DNA from: Lachnoclostridium sp. An118
GTDB taxonomy: Bacteria; Bacillota; Clostridia; Lachnospirales; Lachnospiraceae
Length of the DNA: 64,000 nucleotides
Direction: 5' to 3'
Assembly (NCBI RefSeq): GCF_002160985.1
Contig: NZ_NFLQ01000010.1
Coordinates: 50,151-114,150, forward strand
A program made the translations under genes and the position numbers. The notes beneath the pieces are model-generated. The model was not told the DNA's origin. It made no database searches and saw nothing but the letters and a program-made list of their open reading frames with translations. Positions 16,815-25,870 of this stretch are shown piece by piece. Within the stretch, counting starts at the first letter, position 1. Every line of letters starts with the position of its first letter.

Positions 16815-18368
16815 ATGGCTGAAACTCATTACGATGCATTTATTAGTTATAGACGGGAAAATGGCTTTCTAATGGCTCAGGTAATTTATGACAGATTAAA
16901 GGATCGGGGAGTCCAGTGCTTTTTTGATCTGGAAGAGTTGAGATCAGGAAAGTTTGATGAGAAAATTTTGATTGCAATACGTGAGGCGCATACGTTTATT
17001 TTGATTCTTCCGAAGAATGCTCTGACCAGGTGCAAAAATGAGGATGACTGGGTGCGTCAAGAAATTGTGGAAGCGGTGCGCTGTAATAAAGTGATCATTC
17101 CTGTGATGTATGATGGTTTTAAATGGCCGAGGAAGTGGAGCGCGGAATTTCCTGAGGAATTCCAAGGTCTTGAGCATATGAATGGTGTTTCGGGTTCTCA
17201 CGAATACTTGCCAGCTATGATTGATAAAATTATTAGTTATATGCCGCAGGAAAAGTTGCATTTAGTACCGACCAACGGAATTAACGCAAGTGTAGCTATG
17301 GCAAACAAAGAAGAGCCAATGATAGAAAATGAGTTTGTTTCCACTGAGAAATATTTTGGTGATGCCATTGCGAACAGTGAGAATGTTGAAAGCGTTGACA
17401 TGGCCTTTCATGCCGGTGCAGAGTGGTTTACGAGCATAGAGAAAAATGATCAGCTATACACGATTCTAGATAAAGGAATTCATCTTAGGGTATTGTTGAA
17501 TTACCCGGATGTATCGGAAATAGTGGCGAAACATATGCGCCATAAGCGTAAGCGTTATATGATATTTGAAGAGTGTATTCAGTATTGGGAGGAATTGAGT
17601 AATGAATATCCGGATACGGTTGAAATTCGAATTGTAGATATTCCGATATTGCGACGGTATTACTCTTTCCATATGAAAGATGTGCGTAAAGATACGGTCA
17701 ATGTGAAATATTATACATATGGGAATGCCAGAATGGATAAAAACTATCAGCCGATTTTTCATCGGGATTCAGCATACTTCGAACTTTATCGGATGGAATT
17801 TGATTATCTATGGAATCGGGCAGTTGCATTCGATGAAGATGGAATGAATCCTCCGATGAGAAAACATAAGACAACTGACACCGTTACCTTTTTTACGGAA
17901 GGGATGAGTCGTATTACGGATGTTCAGCAAATAGATATGTTTTTTCGCGGAGGTTCAGAATGGCATCTTAATTCAGATGTGGTCGAACTTTTATCACATA
18001 TTCTTGATAAAGGGATAAAGATGAGGGTTATCGTCAATGAAAAAGAGACGGTGGAGGAGACCGCCAAACATATGAGGCATAATCTTAGAAAATATTATGG
18101 GTACGATCAAAATGCTGTGAATTGGATAGAACTTTCTAAGAATTATCCAGAGCTGGTGTCCATTCATATTGCAGAAGTCCCTCTAATGAGAAGATACTAT
18201 AATATCATTGGTGTAGAAAATGGGCTTATGAAAGTCTCTTATTATACATATGGAAATCCTTACCCTGATCAAGATTGCCAGATTATTATAGAAGCATTAG
18301 ATAATACATACAAGTTGTATTCAAATGAGTTCGATTATCTGTGGAATAGTGGGAGCCATGAAGCGTGA
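16815..18368 (+). CDS. TIR-domain protein with a duplicated C-terminal domain
   Basis: An N-terminal TIR domain (residues 1-135) reads YDAFISYRRENGFLMAQVIY, then CFFDLEELRSGKFD, then WVRQEIVEAVRCNK with the probable catalytic glutamate. Two tandem domains of about 150 residues follow (about 195-340 and 370-515). Each has AKHMRH, an ELS..YP segment, RRYY, a YYTYGN strand and EFDYLWN. The duplicated domain may be a ligand sensor; the family is not known to me. GGAGAGGAG precedes the ATG. The DNA is more AT-rich than the 9.5-16.6 kb cassette, suggesting separate acquisition. Confidence 0.75.
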   Translation: MAETHYDAFISYRRENGFLMAQVIYDRLKDRGVQCFFDLEELRSGKFDEKILIAIREAHTFILILPKNALTRCKNEDDWVRQEIVEAVRCNKVIIPVMYDGFKWPRKWSAEFPEEFQGLEHMNGVSGSHEYLPAMIDKIISYMPQEKLHLVPTNGINASVAMANKEEPMIENEFVSTEKYFGDAIANSENVESVDMAFHAGAEWFTSIEKNDQLYTILDKGIHLRVLLNYPDVSEIVAKHMRHKRKRYMIFEECIQYWEELSNEYPDTVEIRIVDIPILRRYYSFHMKDVRKDTVNVKYYTYGNARMDKNYQPIFHRDSAYFELYRMEFDYLWNRAVAFDEDGMNPPMRKHKTTDTVTFFTEGMSRITDVQQIDMFFRGGSEWHLNSDVVELLSHILDKGIKMRVIVNEKETVEETAKHMRHNLRKYYGYDQNAVNWIELSKNYPELVSIHIAEVPLMRRYYNIIGVENGLMKVSYYTYGNPYPDQDCQIIIEALDNTYKLYSNEFDYLWNSGSHEA

Positions 18369-18416
18369 TTATTTTAGCCGCCATATATAGTTGGAAACAA
18401 GAAAGGATATAGTATT

Positions 18417-19466
18417 ATGTTGTTTATACTGTTCGGGGGAACTCTGGAAGTTGGTTTTCGAAGTCGCGAAATTCTTCAGAATAAAGGATTTGATGTTATA
18501 AGAAAATATAATTTGATAGTTGATGATTCGCCGATATCTGCAAATCAGTATAAAAATCCTGAGGGAGTATATAAGGACTGGTTCAACGATAAGGTTTATG
18601 TGACAGGAGAAGAATATAGAAAATGTGATTTTAAGTACGGGCTTAATGGTGTCGCAGTGGGTTTTAATCAGCATCAGATTATGGATGCTATCCATGGAGT
18701 GAATGACTGCATTCTGACTATTGGTGCTTCGGCAATAGAATTTATAGAGCAATTGAAGAAGGCTTACGGTGATTATGTGACGCTGATTAATTTGTTCGTT
18801 GATGATCACTGCTATGAGAAACTGATTGAAGCTCAGCCGGGTATAACAGAAACGGAATGCATTGCAAGAATCTTAGCTGGAAAGAAGATGCAGAAGATAT
18901 ATCTGGATGACTTTCAGCTGTTTGATGAAATGGTTGTATACACAGGGGAAGACACGGTTTTTAATTATCATGCTTTGGAGAGCCAGTTTGAGCAGATCAT
19001 AAAGCGGCGAAAAAAGATGGAACTGGTGTTGAATAAACAAAAGTATGTGCAGCTACCTTATGTAGGACCTGAACCATATATCTTTGTCAGTTATAGTCAT
19101 AAAAATAGAGATCAGGTGTATCCGGTTCTGGGGATGCTTCAAAGAAACGGGTTCCGAATCTGGTATGACGAAGGAATCACGGGTGGACAAAACTGGCGTT
19201 TGATGCTCAAGGATCGAATCAAATCTTCGGAATGTATATTGCTGTTTTCTTCAAAAGATGCAGTTAAATCTACTGCAGTTACGATTGAGATAACAACAGC
19301 TAATAATTTTGAGGTGCCGATTATATGTGTGTCTATGGATGGGGCACGGTTTGATGAGACTATAGAGGATGAATTAAGCCGGGATCAGAAACTGATTTAT
19401 GGAACTGATTTTGGGGTGTTTGAAAGCAAGGTCATTGAAGCATTGCCCGATAACTGCAGATTGTAA
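18417..19466 (+). CDS. Guanylate-kinase-like plus TIR fusion protein
   Basis: Residues about 1-200 resemble a guanylate kinase fold: the lid-like VYVTGEEYRKCDFKYGLNGV, then GFNQHQIMDAIHG and IEFIEQLKKAYGDYVTLINL. The N-terminal loop ILFGGTLEVGFRS lacks an intact GxxxxGK[ST], so catalysis is doubtful and nucleotide sensing is more likely. The C-terminal TIR domain starts at PYIFVSYSHKNRDQVYPVL (about 222), followed by RIWYDEGI and STAVTIEI with the probable catalytic glutamate. The kinase-fold call is by pattern only. Confidence 0.65.
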   Translation: MLFILFGGTLEVGFRSREILQNKGFDVIRKYNLIVDDSPISANQYKNPEGVYKDWFNDKVYVTGEEYRKCDFKYGLNGVAVGFNQHQIMDAIHGVNDCILTIGASAIEFIEQLKKAYGDYVTLINLFVDDHCYEKLIEAQPGITETECIARILAGKKMQKIYLDDFQLFDEMVVYTGEDTVFNYHALESQFEQIIKRRKKMELVLNKQKYVQLPYVGPEPYIFVSYSHKNRDQVYPVLGMLQRNGFRIWYDEGITGGQNWRLMLKDRIKSSECILLFSSKDAVKSTAVTIEITTANNFEVPIICVSMDGARFDETIEDELSRDQKLIYGTDFGVFESKVIEALPDNCRL

Positions 19467-19525
19467 CGACTCCATGTCATGACAGTAAATTTTATTGATT
19501 TAAAGGGAGGCTAGAAGAATGGAAC

Positions 19526-19804
19526 ATGGCGGTTGTTTTATATAAGCTTAATGAGATTATAGATATCATAGAAAGTTCCGAAACAGCGCACTATGCAGAA
19601 GAAAAGGAATTCCTGAAGGAAAAATTACATCCGGATTTATCTTTTGTAAAAAAAGACAGGATTCAGCAGAAATATTTTTGCGGACGAGAGTGGCTTTTGG
19701 AACGCATAAGGGAGTGGTTATGTAACAAGGATGCGTCAAGGCTGGGTATATTTCCGGCAGAGAAAGTGGAAGGAATCTGTAGATGGATACAAAGCTGCGT
19801 ATAA
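19526..19804 (+). pseudogene. Remnant of a STAND-type NTPase gene
   Basis: The frame contains YFCGREWLLERIREWLCNK followed by RLGIF. In NACHT/STAND NTPases this precedes the P-loop by a few residues. Here the frame leaves the family exactly where the P-loop should appear and ends. AAAGGGAGG lies upstream, so it was a real gene start. The rest of the gap to 20087 shows no gene beyond short broken frames and the AAAGGAGAGG of the next gene. Confidence 0.5.
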
Positions 19805-20087
19805 TTGCTATGACAGATGTCGGAACACTTCGGAAAAACAGCGGAAAATGAATAAGCAGATATCCGACAGATTAGGGAGTCGCGGACAGTGTTGCTATTA
19901 CAGCAACACTATCTATGGCTCTTTTTTTGATGCTTGATATTTTGCGAGATGTTTCAAATTTTTTATTTTTAGTTTCCATGCTGGAAATTCTTTGACGATG
20001 AGGAAACACGGTTTTCATGGGATACTTATTTCAAATCAAACAACAGGGCTTTGGTGAGTGAGCATTTTACTCGGAAAGGAGAGGCTT

Positions 20088-20945
20088 ATGGCTGAGAAGA
20101 GTGTTTTCATCAGTAAGATGGAGTATCCGTTTTTTGAAGAGGTTCATGTAAATATCGATTGGTTTGCAGGCTTTGCGATGAGCCAAAAGCGCAAGTGTCA
20201 GATCGGTCTTCACCAGAATTTTTTGATGACTTATCCGGAGGAGAAGGTGCTTGAGATTTCTTCCACGAGTCTGATGTCTCTTGGATCAAAGCTTAGCGCA
20301 ATGAACCTGAGCAAAAGAACGCAGAGGGGGCTGACGACAGTGGAGAGCGCGTTCCAATCTTCTCGTATCTACAGTGATGGTGTAAAGACGGTAGGTCCGT
20401 TTCCAGATTATCTGTTCCTTCCGGGAAGGGAGTGTAAGAAGCTTGTGAAGGCGGTTTCGGAAGGAATGCATTCGTACAGGTATGAGTTTGATGGCATGGC
20501 ATTTTATGCACCTGCCTGGCATATATCTCAGTTCTACGATTTCCTATATCTGAACGCCCTTTTGGAACCGGAGAACAAAGGGGTGAAAGAACAACTTTTG
20601 GCGGAGAAATTCACCTGTTTTACAGATCTGGCAACTAAATCGCTGAACTGCCAAGCGAGATCTGCAGCTATCTTTGTAGGGTTGGTCAGAGCAGAGGTGA
20701 TTGATGAGGTCAGAGATTACAAATCTTATTTGAAACTTTTTCGGACACAGGCGGATGGAAAGGCTGCGGGTCCTCAGGCCTATGAGCATGTACAACTCCT
20801 TTACAAGGAAAAGGTTAAGCTGTTCTCCGAGGTTGTGCCCTGCAGATTCCGTAAGGCTGATGTGGAAACCTATTATGCGGAACATTGCGGCATGCTGACA
20901 AATCGCAAAGAGGATGACAATTATCTGGATCTCAGATACGGGTAA
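20088..20945 (+). CDS. NADAR-like protein (DarT1-associated antitoxin type)
   Basis: A 285-residue protein resembling the NADAR proteins paired with the DarT1 DNA ADP-ribosyltransferase. Visible marks are VFISKMEYPFFEEV, WFAGFAMSQKRKCQIGLHQ, EISSTSLMSLGSKLSAMNL and VESAFQSSRIY, with SLNCQARSAAIFVGLV near the end. Such proteins remove ADP-ribose from modified guanine. No DarT-like toxin is seen beside it, so it may act as a stand-alone processor of NAD-derived products made by the TIR effectors. AAAGGAGAGG lies 5 nt upstream of this ATG; a start at 20058 has no site. It stands at the head of the main locus. Confidence 0.65.
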   Translation: MAEKSVFISKMEYPFFEEVHVNIDWFAGFAMSQKRKCQIGLHQNFLMTYPEEKVLEISSTSLMSLGSKLSAMNLSKRTQRGLTTVESAFQSSRIYSDGVKTVGPFPDYLFLPGRECKKLVKAVSEGMHSYRYEFDGMAFYAPAWHISQFYDFLYLNALLEPENKGVKEQLLAEKFTCFTDLATKSLNCQARSAAIFVGLVRAEVIDEVRDYKSYLKLFRTQADGKAAGPQAYEHVQLLYKEKVKLFSEVVPCRFRKADVETYYAEHCGMLTNRKEDDNYLDLRYG

Positions 20946-20995
20946 AGTTTCAAAAGCTATTTCTAAGACTGATTCCAACTGGGAGTGATGAAACT
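20946..20995 (+). promoter_or_regulatory. AGTTTCA...TGAAACT regulatory element 1
   Basis: A perfect 7-bp inverted repeat, AGTTTCA (20946-20952) and TGAAACT (20989-20995), begins at the stop codon of the previous gene. It lies 63 nt before the next start codon. It is one of the recurring elements of this locus. Confidence 0.55.
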
Positions 20996-21057
20996 CTCGG
21001 TTGGTGAGATAGTTATATCAGAACAAAAAACAACACAGATTCAGGGAGGAAAAAGTT

Positions 21058-21336
21058 ATGTGGGATTTCGGATACAACGAAGAAGCAATGGTCAACTTAC
21101 GGGATTCTGTGCCCGGCATCGTAAAAGGACAGAGCAGATCAGGTTTGTACATCGACTTGAATATTGAAAATGACTTTGATGATCGCAAGGAACTCGTTCC
21201 GGCATTCGGTTACTGGACTGGAAGACTTCCGGTTGGCACAAAGGTAATGTGCAGTATCAGAAAGCCGGCCAGAGAAGGTAAGGACATTCTGGTTAGTGTC
21301 GATTCTATAGTTTATGAAGATGAAATGGCGGCATAA
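21058..21336 (+). CDS. Small S1/OB-fold-like protein
   Basis: A 92-residue, mostly beta protein. The pattern VPGIVKGQSRSGLYIDLN followed by LPVGTKVMCSI and GKDILVSVDSIV resembles S1/OB-fold nucleic-acid-binding domains. AGGGAGG lies 8 nt upstream. It is the first gene of the unit that runs to the two ATPases, with only a short coupling frame after it. Its small size and exposed C-terminus (DEMAA) do not suggest a ubiquitin-like tail. Confidence 0.55.
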   Translation: MWDFGYNEEAMVNLRDSVPGIVKGQSRSGLYIDLNIENDFDDRKELVPAFGYWTGRLPVGTKVMCSIRKPAREGKDILVSVDSIVYEDEMAA

Positions 21337-21351
21337 GGAGGTGTTAGCGCA

Positions 21352-21414
21352 ATGCCGTCATCAATTAAAATGCTGATAAAATCAGCAGTGAGACAGAGGA
21401 GTGGTGTGATATGA
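21352..21414 (+). CDS. 20-codon coupling frame ahead of the 101-residue gene
   Basis: AAGGAGGTG stands 9 nt before an ATG that opens a 20-codon frame (MPSSIKMLIKSAVRQRSGVI). Its TGA overlaps the next ATG as ATGA. The strong ribosome binding site and exact overlap suggest translational coupling or a microprotein. A similar arrangement occurs at 25871-25918. Confidence 0.4.
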   Translation: MPSSIKMLIKSAVRQRSGVI

Positions 21415-21716
21415 AAAACCGCGATGTAACACAATTGACGGATAGAATCCGTCTGGAATATGGATTTACACAAGAGGTAGCGCAGGATAGAGCCATGCAG
21501 GCGTTGGAAAACTGTCCCCCTGCATTGACTCAGAATTTAGAGGAGTGGGCAAAAGGGCAGAAACTGACTGATATTTACATCGGTCAGTATTCGCTGCCGA
21601 TGATTCTCGCAATCTGGAAGAACAGGGATTTTCTGAAAGCCATGGAGGTTATGACCGAACTAGATAAGGGTAACACAGGAATCGCTGAGCTGAAAATCTG
21701 GAATATGCGGAGGTAG
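21411..21716 (+). CDS. Conserved 101-residue protein of unknown function
   Basis: All-helical by appearance: an N-terminal VTQLTDRIRLEYGF helix, a middle section, and the core LTDIYIGQYSLPMILAIWKN. The core is worth noting because it survives in the decayed copy at 8459-8647, marking it as a standard locus component. It is translated from the ATGA overlap with the preceding short frame and sits 5 bp before the metallopeptidase gene. Confidence 0.55.
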   Translation: MKNRDVTQLTDRIRLEYGFTQEVAQDRAMQALENCPPALTQNLEEWAKGQKLTDIYIGQYSLPMILAIWKNRDFLKAMEVMTELDKGNTGIAELKIWNMRR

Positions 21717-21721
21717 ACTGG

Positions 21722-23002
21722 ATGGGAGCATATGGAGTACATCCCACCCGGTATGGGAATCTGAGTAATGATCAGCTCTATGCCATGTTCCGCGAATCGA
21801 CCTACAGCAAGCTTGAGGAGAACGAGAAGTTGGATCTTCTTCAGGAGACTGTGAACCGTGATGCTCTTGAGAAGGGTGAAGTTGGTGCGCCAGAAGTACG
21901 TTTCGCAGATTTACCGGCAAACGAGAGCGGCAATGCGGCCAACGGCGTAATCAATGTAAACCGGAATATGGCTGTCAATGGTACGCAGTTCTTTGAATAT
22001 AACGGACAGACAATTCAGCATTCAATCAGTGATTACAACGTTCAGTCTCTGAACACAGTTTTGCATGAAAACACCCATTGTTTTCAGGATCAGATCATCG
22101 ATGGGACGATAACTATTGAGGATGCCCAAAAGACAGCTGAGTATCAGGCAAACAGCTTTACATCTAGTGCTGTCCTGCAGGATGGAAGATATCAGCTGGG
22201 CAGCCAGTATCTGATCGGTGAGACTGCAAATGGATATTACTGTTATTACTTCCAATCAACGGAACGAGACGCATTCCTTGGCGCAGAAGAGAGGACAGCG
22301 GCAATACTGAGAGGACTTACAGAGAAATACGGTACAGAACCGTCGTTCGAAGCATATGCCAAATCAGTAGAATCCACAGGCTATCACGCAACGGAAAGGG
22401 AAGCAATAGAGCGGTTTCAGAATCCAAATTTTGTTCGGGATCTTAATCAAACCCTTCAGAACCAGTATTTTGGTACTAACGTTCCGGTAGATAAGAATAC
22501 GGAAGCAGCAGTGAAGGCTGAGATGATTGCAACCCACAAAAGCCTTCAACAGCAGATTACACAGGTAAATAATTTGTCAGCGAAGGAGGATACGAAGATG
22601 TCATTTGATCCAAACAAACCGGTAAGTCTTGAAGAGTACAATGCAGCTCTCAGAAATTCAGTGAATGCTTATTATGAGCATGCAATAAATGATCCGACTA
22701 TGTCGAAAGAAGAAGCAATTAAGTCCACTGCGGAGATGAGTGAGAAGTATATTGATGCGGTTCAGGAGTTTCAGGAATCACAGGGGATGCAAACCACTGC
22801 CGGTGTAAGCATGAACGAAGGCACCCAGTCCATTGGATCCAATGGAATTCAGACAGACGCCAATGCATTGGATGCGACTGCCATTTCTGCCGGGGATACT
22901 GGTGCCGTAGATTCTGGAGTAAGTGGAGGTGGCATCGGTGACGATGACTTCGGTGGTGTAGATAATGACGGAGATGGCGTTGACGATGGAATGGATATTT
23001 AA
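21722..23002 (+). CDS. Zincin-type metallopeptidase with acidic calcium-loop-like tail
   Basis: A 426-residue protein. The zinc site is VLHENTHCFQDQ (HExxH, about residues 116-127). Downstream are EYQANSF and a QSTERDAFLGAEERT segment typical of mobile-element zincins. The middle part after residue 270 is helical. The C-terminus is glycine- and aspartate-rich, ending in DNDGDGVDDG, like a calcium-binding loop. No signal peptide is seen, so the substrate should be intracellular unless the locus exports it. GGAGGTAGACTGG precedes the start. Confidence 0.65.
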   Translation: MGAYGVHPTRYGNLSNDQLYAMFRESTYSKLEENEKLDLLQETVNRDALEKGEVGAPEVRFADLPANESGNAANGVINVNRNMAVNGTQFFEYNGQTIQHSISDYNVQSLNTVLHENTHCFQDQIIDGTITIEDAQKTAEYQANSFTSSAVLQDGRYQLGSQYLIGETANGYYCYYFQSTERDAFLGAEERTAAILRGLTEKYGTEPSFEAYAKSVESTGYHATEREAIERFQNPNFVRDLNQTLQNQYFGTNVPVDKNTEAAVKAEMIATHKSLQQQITQVNNLSAKEDTKMSFDPNKPVSLEEYNAALRNSVNAYYEHAINDPTMSKEEAIKSTAEMSEKYIDAVQEFQESQGMQTTAGVSMNEGTQSIGSNGIQTDANALDATAISAGDTGAVDSGVSGGGIGDDDFGGVDNDGDGVDDGMDI

Positions 23003-23017
23003 AAGGAGGGTCAGCCT

Positions 23018-24424
23018 ATGGCATATGATTTTGGACAGAAACGAATCGGGACAGGCAGCAATCAAGAAAGAAACAGTGGCATGTACACGAAGACCATCTT
23101 AGGGCAGAGCGTCGGAGACATTCCGGTTCCTGTATGGACAGCGGATAAATCACGAAGTCCGTTTGTTGCATTTCAGGATCCGAAGACTCAGAAGTTGTTC
23201 GGTTTGAGCAGAGATATGCTTGCCTATGGCTTATTGGCTCTTGGGGCACCCGGCACTGGTAAGACAAATTTCTTTAATATGACACTGGATCGTATGCTTG
23301 CAACCATGCAGCCGACAGATGTGATTATTATTTTCGATACGAAGGGTGATTATCTGGAGACTTTCGGAAGCAGAATTCCGGACAGTATGAAGGTTGTTAT
23401 CGGCAATGGCGATGCATATCGCAGGGTTACTTCTTACCATAATATCTTTGCAGAAGTAATGCCACGGGGAAATGATGGAAAACTGGTCTATACGCCGGAA
23501 TCCGACGAAGATGCACTGGAACTTTGTGAACAGCTGTTTCAGTCCATGCAGAGTGAGACACAGCCTGTTTTCCCTGCGATGGCTGAGCAGGTTGTTGCGG
23601 CGGTTATGATTTATTTCATGAAGACTTACTGGCGTTCTGATCAGTCGAAACTGAACAACAAAGAATTTATCAATTTCTTTACTCACAGTACCAATGAGGA
23701 TCTTAAGAAGATTCTCAGCTTGGATTATATGTCTGATCAGCGCAGCTGCATTGACTATATCTCAGGAAAGGGAAACCAGACACAGGGCGTGAACTCTTAT
23801 ATTGGTTCCGTGTTGAAGAAGATGTTTGTCGGTCCGTTTGCACAGGCTGATCTGGCAAGAGAATTCTCTATGAGGGATATCATATACAGCGGAAAGAAGA
23901 AAGTTGTCTTTATTGAGTATGACCTGCGTAAAGGTAGACTGCTTGCCCCTATGTATGGCACTCTCATCGACAGAGCTCTTGCTAACGCACTGGGTGGAAG
24001 ACAGCAGGTGAAAACCAATAAGTACTTTCTGTTAGACGAAATGCTCCTCCTCCCAAGGCTCGAGCATTTGTCAGACAGTTTAAATTTCGGTCGTTCTCTG
24101 GGAGTCAGGATGATGTGCGGACTGCAGAATACGTGCGGACTTGAGGAGCAATATGGGGAGGCTGGCGCAAGGAACATCCTGTCGTCTTTTCAGAACATGG
24201 TGGCGTTCAGATTGAACGATTATGATACCAGACAGTTTGTTATTAATCGCCTGGGCGAGAATTACCAGAACTTCAGCATTTCCGCACAGCAGATAAATCT
24301 CAATATCCAGCGAGCCGGTCATACGGTGGAAGACTGGAACTTGTTGAAGCTGAAGAACGGTGAGGCAGTGGTGTCACTTGCAGGTGAAGATCCGTTCCTG
24401 TTTACGATGCCGTTGTACGGTTAA
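23018..24424 (+). CDS. HerA/TraC/VirD4-type P-loop ATPase
   Basis: A 468-residue RecA-fold motor. Walker A is GAPGTGKT (residues 76-83), VIIIFDTKGDY follows about 15 residues on, and the Walker B strand is KYFLLDEMLLLPRL near 330. QNTCGLEEQYGEAGARNI is the sensor/arginine region of the FtsK-HerA-TraG group. No membrane segments. In conflict systems such ATPases are hexameric DNA or protein pumps. It is followed by a P-loop-less relative, suggesting a mixed complex. AAAGGAGG precedes the ATG. Confidence 0.75.
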   Translation: MAYDFGQKRIGTGSNQERNSGMYTKTILGQSVGDIPVPVWTADKSRSPFVAFQDPKTQKLFGLSRDMLAYGLLALGAPGTGKTNFFNMTLDRMLATMQPTDVIIIFDTKGDYLETFGSRIPDSMKVVIGNGDAYRRVTSYHNIFAEVMPRGNDGKLVYTPESDEDALELCEQLFQSMQSETQPVFPAMAEQVVAAVMIYFMKTYWRSDQSKLNNKEFINFFTHSTNEDLKKILSLDYMSDQRSCIDYISGKGNQTQGVNSYIGSVLKKMFVGPFAQADLAREFSMRDIIYSGKKKVVFIEYDLRKGRLLAPMYGTLIDRALANALGGRQQVKTNKYFLLDEMLLLPRLEHLSDSLNFGRSLGVRMMCGLQNTCGLEEQYGEAGARNILSSFQNMVAFRLNDYDTRQFVINRLGENYQNFSISAQQINLNIQRAGHTVEDWNLLKLKNGEAVVSLAGEDPFLFTMPLYG

Positions 24425-24473
24425 ATTAGAATGCCTGATTCATATATGAATTCGGCAGGAAGGAAGTGAAACT

Positions 24474-25724
24474 ATGAGTAATAAGGGAATGATTATCAAT
24501 GAATGTGAGCGTATGAATGCAGCAAGACGTGTGTTCGAGGGGCGTGTTGACAGCGCATCTTTTTTCCGCAATATTCACGGCGATCTTCTGATCAGCGGAG
24601 TTGAGGCTGGGAATCAGGCAATGGTGCTGGATTTGTTCTGCTGCGGTCTGGAGAAAAATGACATGCCTACAATCCTGCTCACCAGTCATCCGGGGCTGAT
24701 GACGGCTATACAGCAGAAAATAAATGCACATGAGATGGATTGCGTTATGACATCATATCCTGCGGATAAGAACTATCATCCATTTTATGGCATGTCTGCA
24801 CAGCAGATTCTTCGCTTTGTCCGTATGACGGCGGAAGAGATGGGCTATGGCATTCTGACCGACCAGGTGATGATATATGCTGCCGCCGTTCTGAATGTCG
24901 TTGCCGCAAAGTATCCGGTATCCCTGCCGGCCATCGTAAAGCTCCTGAATGAGGATGATGATTTTATCTCTGAATTTGCTCTGCAGTCAGGTTTCTCCAA
25001 TGTGATTGCCGATAATATTTGCGCTAATCATGAAGCGGGCATTGTACTTCGCAGACTCTTTGAACGCATGGAAGAGATATTTGAAGATATCTATACCCCC
25101 GGCAGCGATACGAAATATAACTTTCAAAGCGGAGCGAAGGGGAACTTGTCGGGGATGGCCATGTACGTATGCTCTTGTAATCAGAATATTTTCAACTCCT
25201 ATCTGAAGGAAGAAATATTCCATACCCTGAAACGAGTCCCGCGAATCCGTATCATCCTCGATGAAATGCAGTTTGTGGATGAAAATGATGAATTAATGAA
25301 GTACCTTATGCAGTCCAGACGTCAGGGGAAAATTGAACTGATGATGGTTTCGCAAAATGTCAGAGAAGCAATGCACGGTAATGCAGAACTGGATTTTCCG
25401 AATGTGGTGCTTTTCCATCATGGTACACCGGCTGCAACGGATGATCTTTCCCGTGATCTGTTCGGCTCTTATCAGTATCATTATCCGGCACCGGTTACCG
25501 GAGATACACCGCATATCCTCGTGTCGTTCAAGCGTGCAGTACACTGGCAGCCACAGACCGAAGAACGTCTTCGTGTCCGGAGTCAGGATATGTATGCGAG
25601 ACCGGGACTTTTTGGAGGAACATCTGATTATCTGGCAGTTAAGACTACAGCGAATGCGAATGTCTATCTGATCCGCACATCGGACTTCCTGCCTGCTGTG
25701 GCAGGGGTTCCAGTTGTGATGTGA
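24474..25724 (+). CDS. Degenerate HerA/TraG-like protein lacking Walker A
   Basis: A 416-residue protein with the overall plan of the preceding ATPase. The N-terminal strand runs GDLLISGVEAGNQAMVLDLF, where a P-loop would be, with no GK[ST]. A Walker B-like IRIILDEMQFVDEND (about 258-272) and the following SRRQGKIELMMVSQNV strand are kept. It is probably a structural partner that completes the active sites or ring of the upstream ATPase. AGGAAG is upstream of the ATG. Confidence 0.6.
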   Translation: MSNKGMIINECERMNAARRVFEGRVDSASFFRNIHGDLLISGVEAGNQAMVLDLFCCGLEKNDMPTILLTSHPGLMTAIQQKINAHEMDCVMTSYPADKNYHPFYGMSAQQILRFVRMTAEEMGYGILTDQVMIYAAAVLNVVAAKYPVSLPAIVKLLNEDDDFISEFALQSGFSNVIADNICANHEAGIVLRRLFERMEEIFEDIYTPGSDTKYNFQSGAKGNLSGMAMYVCSCNQNIFNSYLKEEIFHTLKRVPRIRIILDEMQFVDENDELMKYLMQSRRQGKIELMMVSQNVREAMHGNAELDFPNVVLFHHGTPAATDDLSRDLFGSYQYHYPAPVTGDTPHILVSFKRAVHWQPQTEERLRVRSQDMYARPGLFGGTSDYLAVKTTANANVYLIRTSDFLPAVAGVPVVM

Positions 25725-25759
25725 TGCTGTTGATGTGCCCTATTGTCAGACGAGAAAAT

Positions 25760-25788
25760 AGTTTCAAAAAGCTGAAATTTAAGTTTCA
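25760..25788 (+). promoter_or_regulatory. AGTTTCA regulatory element 2
   Basis: Two AGTTTCA copies (25760-25766 and 25782-25788) flank GCTGAAATT, about 155 nt before the next main gene. It belongs to the same recurring set as the elements at 20946 and 52015. Confidence 0.45.
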
Positions 25789-25870
25789 ATTTCGGTATCA
25801 GGTACACCTATAAGAAATGGATTCCAGATCTTACAATAGGCTTAACAACAAACGAAGGGAGGTCGGGAAG

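Noticed and set aside
21058..21336. Ubiquitin-like modifier for the E1/E2 proteins
   Set aside because: The pattern fits an S1/OB fold better and there is no C-terminal glycine tail.
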